Shown here in pieces: positions 10,916 through 23,578 of a stretch of DNA of 64,000 bases. The DNA is from Bufo bufo (Eukaryota; Chordata; Amphibia; Anura; Bufonidae): NCBI RefSeq assembly GCF_905171765.1, contig NC_053390.1:332598294-332662293 (forward strand), read 5' to 3'. Made by a program: the position numbers and the translations under genes. Position 1 is the first letter of the stretch. Every line of letters begins with the position of its first letter. A model generated the notes under the pieces. It was given only the letters and a program-made list of their open reading frames with translations. It made no database searches and had not been told where the DNA came from.

Positions 10916-13285
10916 CAGTAATTGCAAGAACACAAAATTCCCTAAAAAAACAAGTATATGCTCAACAAGCAACATATTCACATATGAAATAGATACTTTC
11001 ATCTCATGCAATACCTCCAATGTTCTATATATAATAGAATTCTGCCCATGTAAAAAGCAATACATAGGCAGAACAAAGAGATTATTAAAAACACGAATCT
11101 CAGAATATGAATAAGATCCGAAACGGTTATGAAAAACACTCTTTGTCCAAACATTTTAAATATCATCACAACAAAAATCCAAGCAAATTAAATATGCTGC
11201 TTTTAAAAAGATAGAGATACATTGGAGTGGAGAAGACCACATTGCGAAAATGTCAAGACAGGAACTAGAAAAATTTATGACTTCAATACCCTATTACTGG
11301 AAGGTTTAAATTCAGATTTTGAATTGTTCGGTTTCCTGTGAGAGTAGGTTGGGGGCCCCTCGCCGATGGGAGATCGAAGTCAGGCTGTTTTACCAGAACT
11401 TCGATCTCCCCTTGGTGGAGGGCACCCTCCCAATATCTACACTTCATCATCAATAATACTGTTTGAAAATAATTAGAAACAATTCTGCTGAATAGCCCAT
11501 AAATGAACAAATGCTATAGAAACCACATATACAAGTGAAGAACACTCAAAATAAGAAAAATCTGGAAAAAACGCATAAAAACACATGCAAAACGCATATG
11601 CGTTTTTTCCATATATTGAAAATGTAGATGAAACTATATCAATTATTGAGGTTATATTTATATTCAATACATCGACCAAATTTTAAACTGTTTTTAACTG
11701 AATTTATTTTATTTTATTTCATCATTATATCTTTCATCACTTCAAGGGCAATAATGAAATAACATTTGGACATTTTAATCTAAATAAAGGACTAAATACT
11801 ATAGAAATTACATATAGAAATAAAGAATATTAAAAGTTAAAGTAATGAAAGTATAAACTAAATTACATCAACTATTGAAGTCCTATTTATATCCAACACA
11901 TGTACCAACCTTAAACTGTTTTAAACCGAATTTATTCTATTACTATGTTATCCATCACATCCAAAAACTTTAAGGATATTATTAGGAACAACATATGGAC
12001 ATTTGAATTTAAATCACACTATCCACAATAACTATGGAAAAACGCACAGAAATCGCATAAAAATCGCATGGAAAATAATCATGCAATTTTTATCGAAAAT
12101 CCATAGTAAGTTAATTGTATCCATTGTATCGATGTTCTTAACTGTTTATACTTTCAATTGTTTAAGTATATTTATGTATATTTTAATTATAAAACAATGT
12201 TTTCTGGGGTTTTTGAGCAAGACACAGCTGACTCCAGGTTTTCCAAGCAGCACACAAACTGCTATAAAAGGATTGATTTTGGGACATTTCGGATATGGCT
12301 AATGAGGAAGAGGTTTGAACCTCAAAACGCGTTTAGCAGGACATTCCCAAAAAGACCCTCTCAACTAATCGCGAAAAAGCGATTGAAAATCCTCCAGACT
12401 CTATTTGATAAGTGATCACACGATTACGAATATTTTCTGGCAAAAGCGAATATAATTAGAATTTTCGCTATTAACGAACATTCATGCAGCTCCCCTAAAT
12501 CTAGTGAGATTATACAACGGGACTCACAACTACCACATGGGACGCCGAGCTACGGCAGAAATAAGCACCAACACACAGGTGAACACCAACGGAGGCAACA
12601 GCTAAAGGCACCGTGATCAAGGAGGGTGAGTGCACTGCATATAGAGTGGGACGCCACTCTAGTCAGTACAATACCACAACTCTGCAGAACAAAACAGTGA
12701 GTAATAAGTATACAACACTTCTCACCAATGTATTAAACACGGATCTATTATTAAATGAAATCCCTAGCAACACTGGGAGTTAAACAAAAACAACAATATA
12801 AGTGGAAAGAAATGCTGGAGCAGAACCATTGGGGTCACCAACTTACATATTTTTAAAGTAAGGGTGGCAGTGATAGCTGCATCCTGAAACTGGAAATTAC
12901 TTACTTATAAGACTGCTATTGATGACTGTTGCCTTTTGATACCAACTACTGCAACCAACAATCGTTACCTCAATATTGCTTCTATTATTGATAAGTAAAA
13001 TGATTAATGATACCTGCAGTCACCAATACAATATTGCTGTTACACTATTGCTTCTACACAATAATCGATGCTCTAATATTGCTGCTATAATACCCGCTGC
13101 TATAACATTGCCGCTATAAATATTGTCAATGTGCTGCTATCAATAACTATTTTGATACTATATTTTTATACTATTTTTATACTATATATTGTTTAAATCA
13201 TATTGTTACATTTTATTGTTGAAATTAAATATCATTAACCTTGACTACCTATATATTCAGATGAGGAGTGCCTGCTATATTTGAT
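10916..13285 (+). mobile_element. Second copy of PLE 3' part (tandem duplicate)
   Basis: Duplicate of 6154-8523: the end of the GIY-YIG domain (near 10990-11115, again breaking frame at the EYE motif), 3' UTR hairpin (11368-11410), hammerhead-like motif (12298) and 3' terminal repeat (about 13117-13284). Because it lacks the upstream RT it cannot be an independent insertion. Confidence 0.9.
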
Positions 13286-13558
13286 AAACACAAGTGTAAA
13301 AGTAGCCTAACCCATTTTAATGGAAGGACTTCAGACTTCAACAGGAAAGATCTATGAACAAACACTGAACACCAGTAGGAAATGCCTGAAGATACAAAAG
13401 AAAATAACAATAAGAGAGTCACGGCAAAACGAGGAAGAGAATAAAAAAAAAAAAAGGGAATGGGAAGAGAGTATATGAGTGTAGGTGTATAACGTGTTAA
13501 AGTTATAATGAGTGTTACATGTAAATATGTATCAAGTGTACAACTATATGGTTACTGT

Positions 13559-14009
13559 TAGTGTGGAGCGAATCCGAATTTCAGGGAAAATTCTATTTGC
13601 TGTAAAGCCAAATTTCTCTGTGCTTCATAGTAACAAATAGATTTTCCCTGAAATGGGTTAAAAAAAAAATCATACTTACTTCATCTGTTTGAGTGCTAAG
13701 AGCCGGCCACTGCCATCTTGATTGAAGATCCGAAACGTATGATGTCATCACGGGCCACGCAAGATTTCGCTCTGGATCTTCAATCAAGATGGTGCTAGAC
13801 AGCTCTTCTTTATTTTTATTATACACTTTAATATTAAACTCAGCAATGAATGCCGCATCTAAGGGGTACAATGACAGGGAGCTGCGCAATCACCATTCTC
13901 TGTCATTGCACCAACTACTTACAATGAAATGCACTTCGTGACGAATGCAAATGCTTTTGTTAAATTCGGCTAAGCCGAATAGAATTTTACAAAACTTCGC
14001 TCATCACTA
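13559..14009. mobile_element. hAT-type MITE, duplicate copy
   Basis: Tandem duplicate of the element at 8797-9248, including its 8-bp flanks (GTTACTGT at 13551-13558). Confidence 0.85.
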
Positions 14010-14320
14010 GTTTCTGTTAAAGGAGTTTGCCACTTTCTGGTTATGTTGACCATTGTGGGTTCAATATGAATTTATGGCACTTCTTTATATAGTATTTATT
14101 GAAATTCTGTGCCATTTTCCATATTTCACTAGGCACGGTATGCCCCCTTGTTTGTCAAGGAGGTCCTGCCAGATCTCAAAACTGGAATTAACAATGCAAG
14201 TGTGAAAGTAGCCTTAGCTAATTTCCTCTTGATTCTCTGTGTAGTATCTGATAGTAGTGGCATATAAAAACCCTGTTACAAAATTGGCATCTAGCTTCCT
14301 TAGGATACAATTGCATAGGC

Positions 14321-14458
14321 CAGGGATGGGCAAACTGCGGCTCTCCAGCTGTTTTAAAACTACAACTCCCAGTCTGCCTACAGCTATCAGCCTACAGCAG
14401 GGCATGATGGGATTTGTAGTTTTACAACAGCTGGAGAGCCACAGTTTGCCCATAACTG
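14321..14458. mobile_element. 138-bp hAT MITE, duplicate copy
   Basis: Tandem duplicate of 9560-9697 with its GCATAGGC flanks. Confidence 0.9.
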
Positions 14459-14672
14459 GCATAGGCTGAAGCACAATGTTTTCACCCTTATCTGTGTCTT
14501 TGATAACAAATAATGGATTACTTTTAAGGGACTTAAAAGTCAATCGTTTATCTCTAGTGACATTGTGCCTCATTATTTTGTTAAGTTTCAATACCAAGTC
14601 AAAAAATATCTAGATTGTAGGAAAATAGCAAGTGATCATACTTACGTTTTCTGTGTACTTCTGTTTTATGTA

Positions 14673-16165
14673 CAGTGGGGAAAATACTGTAAGTATTTGA
14701 TACACTGACGATTTTGCAAGTTTTCCCACCTACAAAAAATGGAGAGGTCTGTGATTTTATCATAGGTACACTTAAACTGTGAGAGACAGGATCTAAAAAA
14801 TCCAGAAAATCACATTGTATGATTTTTAAATAATTTATTTGCATTTTATTGCATGAAATAGGTATTTGATCACCTACCAACCAGCAAGAATTTTGGCTCT
14901 TACAGACCTGCTAGTTTTTCTTTAAGAAGCCCTCGTACACTGCACTCATTACTAGTGTTGGTCGAGCACCAAAGTGCTCTTGCGCTCTGATGCTCGAGTG
15001 CTCTACAGAGCACCCGAACACAATGGAAGTCAATGGGAAGATCCAAGCATTAAACCAGGTACCCCCTGCTCTGAAGAGGGAAGGGTGTCGGGACTCTAGT
15101 TCAGCTTAGGAGTCCCTGCTCTGACTCCATATATAGCTATGTCCATATATGGAGTTATTACTTGGGGACACCAAGTGTATTTAATTCTAATTTAGCCTCT
15201 ATTTCTGAAAAGTTTCTGGTGGGATTCAAACTCACAACCTTCTACATTACAGCGAGGAATGTTAACCACTACACTATAGAGCTACATGGCCAGTTACTAA
15301 AAGAAGTCTCATATATATATATTTTTTTTTTGTTACTGGCCATGCAGCTCTTTAGTGTAGTGGTTAACATTCTGGCTAAGACCAAAGACCTGTCTAAGGA
15401 CACGAGGGACAAAATTGGCAAGGCTGGGATGGGCTACAGGACAATAGGCAAGCAGCTTGGTGAGAAGGCAACAACTATTGCGGCAAGTATTAGAAAATGG
15501 AAGAAACACAAGATGACTTGCCTCGTGGGGTAAGGACGGAATCACCCCAGAACTACACGGGAGGACCTGATCAATGACCTGAAGAGAACTGGGACCACAG
15601 TCTCAAAGATTACCATCAGTAACACACTACGCCGTCGTGGATTAAAATCCTGCAAGGCACGCAAGGCCCCCTGCTCACGCCAGCACATGTCTAGGCCAGT
15701 TTGAAGTTCACCATTGACCATCTGGATGATCCAGAGAAGGCATGAGAGAAGGTCATGTGGTCAGATGAGACCAAAGTAGAAATTTTTGGTATCAACTTCA
15801 TTCGACGTGTTTGGAGGAAGAAGAAGGATAATAAGTACAACCCCAAGAACACCGTGAAGCATGGCGGTGGAAACATCATACTTTGGGGGTTCTTTTCTGC
15901 AAAGGAGACAGACGACTGCACCGTATTGAAGGAAGGATGGATGGGACCACGTATGACAAGATTTTGACCAACAACCTCTTTTCCCTCAGTAAGAGCATTG
16001 AATGTGAGTCGTGGCTGAGTCTATGAGCATGATAATGACCCGAAACACACAGCCAGGGCAACTAAGGAGTGGCTCCATAAGAAGCATTTCAAGGTTCTGG
16101 AGTAGCCTAGCCAGTCTCCAGACCTGAACCCAAGCAAAAATATTTGGAGGGAGCTGAAACTCAAT
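14673..16165 (+). pseudogene. Tc1-A element, second copy, transposase with dead DDE triad
   Basis: Same 5' end (TA at 14671-14672), the same SINE/hAT interruption to about 15372, then transposase. HTH part at 15373-15532. Past the duplication breakpoint (15677) the catalytic part follows: [11 protein letters not shown] (first D, about 15754), [11 protein letters not shown], then HDNDPKHTARATKEW (second D, about 16030). The motif normally reading NPIENLW is NPSKNIW (about 16128), so the catalytic Glu is replaced by Lys. There are stops and frame changes at 15533, 15964 and 16104. The 3' inverted repeat is missing; similarity ends near 16165. Tc1 transposases cut and paste the element at TA; this copy cannot. 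Confidence 0.88.
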
Positions 16166-16619
16166 GTAGCCAGATGTTAAAATCACATAAAAAAAATTAA
16201 GTATACCCCAAGTAAATATTTTATTTTTACTTATCAATATATGTATCTTTTTAAAAGTATAATAATAATTTGGTGTAATTGCAATAAAACATATAGGAGG
16301 AGTCAAAACATTTCTAGGAAGCTGTCTTAGATTTAGAAGTGGCGAAGAATCTGCCAAAGTTATGTAGAGGCTGTCTTAATAAATGTGCCTCTTAGTTTGT
16401 GTTTAGATGTTGGTTATCAGGAAGCAGGAGAGAACTGCATCACTTCAGAATCCATCTACACGCAGGATTTTTTGTAGCCCATACACATGGAGCAACACAA
16501 GTCTGTATGGGCAATGTATATGCAATGAGCTGGACCGTGGTACGGTTACACGGATGCCAAATATTGCAGTGGGTCAGGATATGGGTATAATAGTTTATAG
16601 TTTTGTTTGTGACGCCAGT
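16166..16619 (-). other. Unassigned sequence; right part may be LTR-element leader
   Basis: From 16166 to about 16390 I see only AT-rich sequence. 16390-16619, read on the minus strand, directly follows the LTR-like 3' end at 16620 and begins TGGCGTCACAAAC, so it may be a short leftover of a retroelement leader. No gag-like ORF is visible. Confidence 0.35.
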
Positions 16620-17616
16620 TGCAGCGTGCGCAGGGTACTGTAGCAGGGCCCTTTAAGGTGTTGTAACTCACGTACCAGGTTAGGAATGCCAGAGTGGTAT
16701 AATGTCTCTGTATAGTAGTGGTAATGGTGTCAACGGTGTCTTCTACCTGGGTACGGCTGGACTCCTGTATCCTGGCTCACTTGCAATAAATTGAGTGTGG
16801 TGCTAGTAGGAGTAATAGAGGGATTTGCAGCAGTAATTGAGATCCAGACCTTGGGTAAAGTTCAAACTTGTCTTTACTGGTTGTAGCTTTCATCCAAGCA
16901 AGATACAGCATTAGTCTTAGGTCTCAGCAGGTATTGGCAATGGTTGGCAGGAATTTATGCTTCTGCTCTCTCATGTACCTGGAGCTTGCAGAAAAAGACG
17001 TCTGCTTGTAGCTCTGTAATGTGGCAGGAATTTGGCTTCTGCACTTTCTATCTTCTGCTGTATGGGGATGACTAGCTGAGGAGGAATATGGCTTCTCCTG
17101 GGTCTCTGGACTCTACTCACAGCTATCTTCTCAGGGTATGTTTTTTTCCTGTAACTGGAGTTGTCTGCTTGCTTCTTCCAGCTGAGACTGCAGGGCTCAG
17201 GCTGGGAATGATGATCAATGTCTCAGCCGAGACAAGATCCTGGCTTGATTCCCTATATCTGGGAGCTCCTACAAGCACAGCATTCCCCTAGCAGGGGTGG
17301 CTGGCACACTGACACTAACTTCCTTCCCTCCCCATGAGGTAGGATATGGGCATAATCCACTTTGCTCACAGATGGGGGAGCTGAACTGAAATGAACTATT
17401 CCAGCTCAGAAACACTAAACTGAATCTAGCTCCTTGCCAGAACATTGCTGACACCTGCTGGTGAACATGGAAAATGACAAGAATATACATTTAACAAGAC
17501 TTTCAATGCACATTTGTGAGGCTGTAATGTAAAATTACATCTGATGACAAAGTTAATGCTTTTAACAGATTGTAGCGGGGTAAAAGAGTTTAGTAACACA
17601 ACTCTGGGGTGTTACA
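16620..17616 (-). mobile_element. Probable LTR (about 1 kb)
   Basis: On the minus strand the segment starts TGTAACACCCCAGAGTTG (17616) and ends ...CACGCTGCA (16620), giving the TG...CA ends of an LTR. It contains no ORF of note. No second LTR or target duplication is seen in the window. It could equally be another repeat class; the assignment rests on the ends only. 17617-18110 shows nothing recognisable. Confidence 0.4.
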
Positions 17617-18280
17617 TATATACAACATGAAAGTTGATTATGTTGCTTTATTTTTCCTTTTCATCTACTGTTTTGTGTAAAATTACAGCGATTTCACCCT
17701 GGGTATAAACCTCATCTGGATGCTTCATGAATTTATTTCAGATGAGTTGACCGCTTTGTAATATCAAGATATCAAGGTAAAGTTGGTCAATGCAGACAGC
17801 CATAACCATATTGTCTTATGAGCCTCAGATTTCAGCCTAGTTATTGAGTCAGAAAATGTTCTGGTAATTTCTGTTGGACTGCCTGAGATAGCTGAATGCT
17901 TTTCTTTTGCACTCCTATAGAGTTGAATAGAGTAGTAACTTCATTCACTCAGAACTCTCAAAGACCCTGTTCTTGCAATTGGTGGGAGTTCCCATGGTCA
18001 GACTCCCACTATTTATATCCATCCTGTGTTTAGGTGATGAGTTATTATGGTAGTACATCCCCTTTAAAGACCAAAAAGTGTAGTGTGTACTGTAGAGAAA
18101 AACTTTAAACCATTATTGTATATGTACATATACAATATATGCTTTAACCTGTTATTGTACATGTACAGTGGAAGTCAGGTCTTTAAAGATGGCGCCTACT
18201 TGTGAGTACAGTGGGCACCATAACCATCGGGTTTCTGCTACTTCAAACAGTATAGGCCCAGGGCTAATGCGTTCATCGAT

Positions 18281-18606
18281 AAGGCCTCATGCACACAACC
18301 ATAGTTATGGTCCGCATCCTAGCCGCAGTTTTTGCGGCTCGGATGCGGACCCATTCACTTCAATGGGGCCGCAAAAGATGCGGACAGCACTCCTTGTGCT
18401 GTCCGCATCCGTTGCTCTGTTCCGAGGCCCCACAAAAAAAATAGCATGTCCTATTCTTGTCCGTTTTGCGGACAAGAATAGGCATTTCTACAATGGGCCG
18501 CCTGTTACGTTGCGCAAATTGTGGAAGACACATAGGCGGCTTCCATTTTTTGCGGATCAGCAGTTTGCGGACCGCAAAAAACGTCACGGTTGTGTGCATG
18601 AGGCCT
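18281..18606. mobile_element. Harbinger-type fold-back MITE
   Basis: Ends GGCCTCATGCACACAACC and GGTTGTGTGCATGAGGCC are perfect inverted repeats, flanked on both sides by TAA, a TWA duplication typical of PIF/Harbinger. The interior is itself palindromic (GCGGATGCGGACC and CTATTCTTGTCCG/CGGACAAGAATAG blocks). Confidence 0.85.
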
Positions 18607-19407
18607 AATACTGATCTCAGACTTTTAACCCCTCAGATGCCATGATCAAATGTGACCACATCTGAGAGCCTGCCTGGACCGACTTTCCCTGGCTATGATC
18701 GGGGAAGGCATCCCATAGTAGTAATAGGCCTGAGCCTGTACAAGGCTTTCAGGCTGATTACTTGTATATTTCAATACTTGCCTGCAGGTGACAGAACTGC
18801 ATTGGTATATACTGAATCCTATATTCTGCAATTACAGAATACTAGTGACAATCTAATGACTGCTAGTTATAGTCACCTAGGGTGACCTACAAAAAAAAGT
18901 TTATAAAAATATTTTAAAAAAATGAAAAAAATATAAAAGTTCCAATTACCATCCTTTGTCTATATATATATATATAAAAAAAAAACAATAAAAAAATAAA
19001 ACCTCATGCGCGTTACTGTGTCCGAAAATGCCTGTAGGATTAAAATGAAAAAATATTTCCATAATGGGAAAAAAGCTGATTCTCTATTTTTATGTCACTT
19101 TACCTCCCCAAAAAATTGAATAAAAAGTAATCAAAATGCCATACACAATGCAAAATGGTATAAAATTTTTTTATTGGTAATTCTGCAAAAAATTTGCTCT
19201 TATACAGCTCTGTAGACATAACTATAAAAAGGATACGGGGTTTAGAATATCGAGAGGAAAAGGAAAAAAAATGTTTTTCAAAGTTTTTTTTAGTATTAAC
19301 AAGAAAAACTAAATAAATGTGCTATCACTGTAATTGTACTGACCCAAAGAATAAAGGGCACAGGTCAGTTTTACCGCATTGGGGAAAACTATAAAAACAA
19401 AACCCAT
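18607..19407. other. AT-rich interspersed repeat body, no genes
   Basis: Contains a (TA)n run at 18961-18976 and phrases also present in the TTAA-ended element at 40.5-42.6 kb (AAAAAGTAATCAAAATGCCATAC style). The right part, 19639-19815, ends CCTCAAAGGGTT, like the AAAGGGTT ends of that element. I take 18.1-19.8 kb as one old non-autonomous DNA element carrying two MITEs. A perfect 20-bp palindrome, TTGTATATGTACATATACAA, lies at about 18116-18135. Confidence 0.35.
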
Positions 19408-19638
19408 TAGGGCTCATTCACACGGCCATTGTTCGGCTGTTCCATGCATTGGTGGCCACAATTTGCGGTCCCCAATGCACAGGCACCATCTGTTCAGCTG
19501 CCGCAACGGATCCAGACCCATTCAACTTGAATGGGTCCATCCACACCGTACACTTGAATGGGTCCGTATATTGCGGACCCCTTGTTTGCAGGCCGCAATA
19601 CGGGCACAGCCAAACAACGGCCATGTGCATGAGCCCTA
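19408..19638. mobile_element. Harbinger-type fold-back MITE
   Basis: GGGCTCATTCACACGGCCAT ... ACAACGGCCATGTGCATGAGCCC, flanked by TTA on the left and TAA on the right (one mismatch in the TWA duplication). The interior has GGACCCATTCAACTTGAATGGGTCC, a perfect palindrome. Confidence 0.75.
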
Positions 19639-19815
19639 AAACTGGGGCTGAATTGCTTTATTTCCATTTTTTTCCAGCTTCCTACTACATTGTATGCAAT
19701 AGTAAATGGCATCGTTAAAATGTACAACTTGCCCCACAAAAAAACAAACCCTCATATAGCTATGTGAATGGAAAAATAAAAAATGTAAGGTCCGGGGAGG
19801 TCCTCAAAGGGTTCA

Positions 19816-20565
19816 AATTGGTCCTTTAACTGTATTGTCATCTGAAAAACAGATAATAATGGTAATAATAATAACAATAAATGATTATTATTTAGCCTTG
19901 CAATTAATACATTAAAATTACTGGGCCTAGTGTTAAAGCTTTGCCTGGGGCCATTACCTAATTAGCCGTGGTTGGTGCAATGCAATGTTGTTGCTTTCTA
20001 AAGTTGCAAGGACCTTATGGAACAAACGCGTGTTTGTGACTGCAATCTCAGCACCACCTTTTGCCACTTATCATAGCAGATATTGGAAAAGCATTTGAAA
20101 TATTAAGGGTATAGTCACATGCAAAAGATTTATTGCAGATATTACTGTGACTGTCCAATATATCTGAATGGACCATGCAGAAATTAATGCATTTGACACC
20201 AAAACAGCCTCACTTTGAAAAACTGAAAGTTCTGCAACAAATCTGAGATATATATGAATTCACCTTATGGTCGCTTTCAGAAGAGCGTATTGAAATCAGT
20301 CAGTATTCTGGCTCAGGATCCTGATGATATACCATCAGTATTGTCATCAGGATTGCTTTAGGATTTCATCAGGATTTACATGCGTATTTCTTTCTTCCTT
20401 CATTATTTATGTACTGCACAGACTGTAATATTCGTATTTGGAAACAAATCTGCACAAAACTCGGACATGCTGCGGATTTCAAAAACTGACGGAAATGAAT
20501 TGCCCATGTGAATAGCTCCATTCATTAACATCAGCAGCGGATTCCGTAACATTAAATCCAGACTA
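19816..20565. other. Intergenic sequence without recognised features
   Basis: No coding potential, repeats or RNA motifs that I can support. A short CATCAGGAT-type direct repetition occurs at 20310-20375. Confidence 0.4.
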
Positions 20566-20895
20566 CAGGGTGGGCCATTTATATGGATACACCTTAATAA
20601 AATGGGAATGGTTGGTGATATTAACTTCCTGTTTGCGGCACATTAGTATATGTGAGGGGGGAAACTTTTCAAGATGGGTGGTGACCATGGTGGCCATTTT
20701 GAAGTCGGCCATTTTGAATCCAACTTTTGTTTTTTCAATAGGAAGAGGGTCATGTGACACATCAAACTTATTGGGAATTTCACAAGAAAAACAATGGTGT
20801 GCTTGGTTTTAACGTAACTTTATTCTTTCATGAGTAATTAACAAGTTTCTGACCACTTATAAAATGTGTTCAATGTGCTGCCCATTGGATTTAAT
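20566..20895 (+). mobile_element. Mariner-like element terminus
   Basis: Starts CAGGGTGGGCCATTTATATG after TA and continues with GGTGGCCATTTTGAAGTCGG and a GTGTTCAATGTGCTGCCCAT tail. I recognise this as the terminal region of a vertebrate Tc1/mariner-type element. Similarity stops near 20895 without a transposase, so only the end is present. Confidence 0.5.
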
Positions 20896-21384
20896 GACTG
20901 CCACAGCCTGAGAGCATACATGAAGTTGAACAGACATCTTGATAAAACACTGTTACCAACTGCTTGGCTTGACAACCTCAAATAAGGTTTTGAGACAGGA
21001 AAGGATTCATTGCCATAGACTGCTGATTGTTGTGACTTACAGCAAGGAGAAATGGAACCAATGTGCGAATCCAAGTGTATATGGACTGTGCCTCTGCATC
21101 TTACAAGTAAAGATAAAGAGTGAATCAGGATGAAAGATGCCCTAGATGTGCTGTTGAGAAGAAATAGAAGTGAATGAGGGAGGAATGAATTGTTCCTCTC
21201 GCATTCAGTTTGCATCTGCCTGTCTAATCACGCTGGTGTTCTTATCCATCATCGCTCGTGTTACCTGTACATTGGGACAGTGTAATACAGCCTTAAAGAG
21301 GTTGTCCTGCAATATACAGTATATACACATTGCAAATACACTCGTCTCAAATCGGCCTATATTATCAAGAAGAGAATATTTTGG

Positions 21385-21502
21385 TTAGATAGATAGATAA
21401 ATAGATAGATAGTAGATAGATATGAAAGAGAAAGATAGATGATAGATAGACAGACAGATAGATAGATAAATAGATAGATAGATAGATAGATAGATATGAA
21501 AG

Positions 21503-21540
<38 letters not shown>

Positions 21541-21542
21541 TG

Positions 21543-21587
<45 letters not shown>

Positions 21588-21641
21588 GAGATAGATAGAT
21601 AGATAGATAGATAGATAGTGGATAGATAAATAGATAGTAAG

Positions 21642-21672
<31 letters not shown>

Positions 21673-21697
21673 ATATGAAAGAGATAGATAGATAGTG

Positions 21698-21737
<40 letters not shown>

Positions 21738-21759
21738 TGAAAGAGATAGATAGATAGTG

Positions 21760-21804
<45 letters not shown>

Positions 21805-21827
21805 TGGATAGATAAATAGATAGTAAG

Positions 21828-21862
<35 letters not shown>

Positions 21863-21887
21863 ATATGAAAGAGATAGATAGATAGTG

Positions 21888-21919
<32 letters not shown>

Positions 21920-21996
21920 CAATAGATAGATAGATAAATAGATAGTAAGTAGATAGATAGATAGATAGATAGATATGAAAGAGGTAGATAGATTTT
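21385..21996. repeat. (GATA)n microsatellite, about 610 bp
   Basis: Long GATA tract with interspersed GGATA, GTAAGTAGATA and ATATGAAAGAGATA blocks that recur about every 60-170 bp. The tract therefore has higher-order copies produced by unequal exchange, not only slippage. The minus-strand YLSI repeat frame through it is not a gene. Confidence 0.97.
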
Positions 21997-23088
21997 TTTT
22001 TTTAAATAATCCTTAAAAATTGAGTTTCAGAAAAGGGCGTTCTACATTTCAGTTATTAAATTACAGTGAATTTTGAATAAAGATGGAATTTTCGACATAG
22101 TTTTGTTAAAATTATTTTTAATGTTATTCTCTGCTTTGTTCTTTTTTGACAAAAAGCTTTTTAAATTATATATTAACGGAAAAAGTAAACAGAATAAAAT
22201 GGCTCATTAAATATTAATGGGAGATGTAGTGCAATTGTCCTGCTCTGCACTTAAAACAGCCTGAATGATTGAGCTGTGAATTGCTTTCCCATGGGTATTG
22301 AAATATTCATCACTGCTATTTAATAAATGTTCACAGCCACTCATGTTTACACTACAGTGCTTGCCAGAGAGCGCTTACTACAGAAAACACTTTAATGGAA
22401 GGTGATTTTTTCTCCACAGTGAGTCAAGTCAAATTATACACACAGTGAGGATGTGGAGACAGGCAAATCTCTGAACTGACAAATAAGAGTCATGCATAAC
22501 TTAACAGCATCCATTGATGGAAAAGTGCTGTGTGGTAAAATGTCTTCCCACCTTAAAAAAATATTTACAGGATTAAAAAACGAATCAGCATTTCATTTAT
22601 ATATTAGAATACTATAGAATTCTTCGCTGTTCCAAATAAATTTCTAAGCAAAAATGCATGCAGTAGAAAGCTGTTTAGTCCCAAGATTGTATTTATGTGT
22701 TTGGGAAGGAGAAAAAACATCAAATTGATACAATGAAAGGGAAAACAAATCAACACTGCATACAAAAGCAGCAACCACAGGGATAATTGCAACTTCAGGG
22801 GAGAGCATAAGATCTTTTAGTTGACAAGGAGCACACAGTGGTCACTTCATCTATTAAAGAGCATATGTCAGCATGATCAAACCTATTAAATCGGGCATAC
22901 AACTAGGTAGGTTTGATCATGCTGATAAAAATGCTTATTACAACCCTTCATGGCTCCATTACGAAAAAAAATGAGTTTTTTTTTATATGCAATTGACCTA
23001 ACTAGAGCCCTCAGAGCACCAGTTTGTTATACTTCTTTAGTAGCTACATTCCTGGGATAGTCAAACTAATTTCCTGTATATAGTACTA
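21997..23088. other. Intergenic; one strong inverted repeat
   Basis: No genes. TCAGCATGATCAAACCT (22870-22886) and AGGTTTGATCATGCTGA (22909-22925) form a perfect 17-bp stem around a 22-nt loop, probably the collapsed remains of a MITE. Confidence 0.5.
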
Positions 23089-23578
23089 GCCGAAGAACCC
23101 GGCTTCACACGGGTATATTTCATCTATTTCATTTAATGTTTGTGTGTGTCGTTAAAAGGTATCAATATTATCCACTATAACAGTGACATCTACAGTACCC
23201 CGCCCCTCTAACACTGACCTCCACAGTGGCCTGCCCCCTAACAGTAACATCCACAGAGCCCTCCCCTTTAACAGTGACCTCCACAGAGGCCGCCCTTTTA
23301 TTAGTGACCTCCACAGTACCCCATCTCATTAACAGTGATTTCCAGAATAACCCGCCCCCTTATGAGTGACCTCAACAGAGCTCCATTCCCTTAAAATGTG
23401 ACCTCTACAACACCCCGCTCCCTTAACAGTAACCTCTACAGCACCCCGCCCCTTAACACTTACCTCCAAAGCGGACATTTCTATTAACTGTGACTTCCAC
23501 CGTTTTCTGTCCCCTTAACAGAGACCTCCACAGTGCACGCCCCTTTAACAGTGACCTCCAAAGCATCTCGCCCCCTTA

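Larger units (their letters stand above)
6154..15677 (+). repeat. Recent 4.76-kb direct tandem duplication
   Basis: Bases 6154-10915 are repeated at 10916-15677 with an offset of 4761-4762 and only scattered differences. The internal junction at 10914-10917 joins Tc1-A transposase (...CCCCCTGCTCA) to PLE endonuclease sequence (CAGTAATTGCAAG) with a 2-bp CA overlap. The second copy reads on into the rest of Tc1-A and the first is preceded by the rest of the PLE. That fixes the ancestral order as PLE - unit - Tc1-A. Confidence 0.95.

Noticed and set aside
17088..18885. Short frames as host exons
   Set aside because: No splice-flanked conserved peptide could be recognised; several lie in LTR-like or MITE sequence.
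21385..21996. 185-residue minus-strand frame rich in Tyr-Leu-Ser-Ile
   Set aside because: It is the translation of a GATA microsatellite; the period and lack of any domain exclude a gene.
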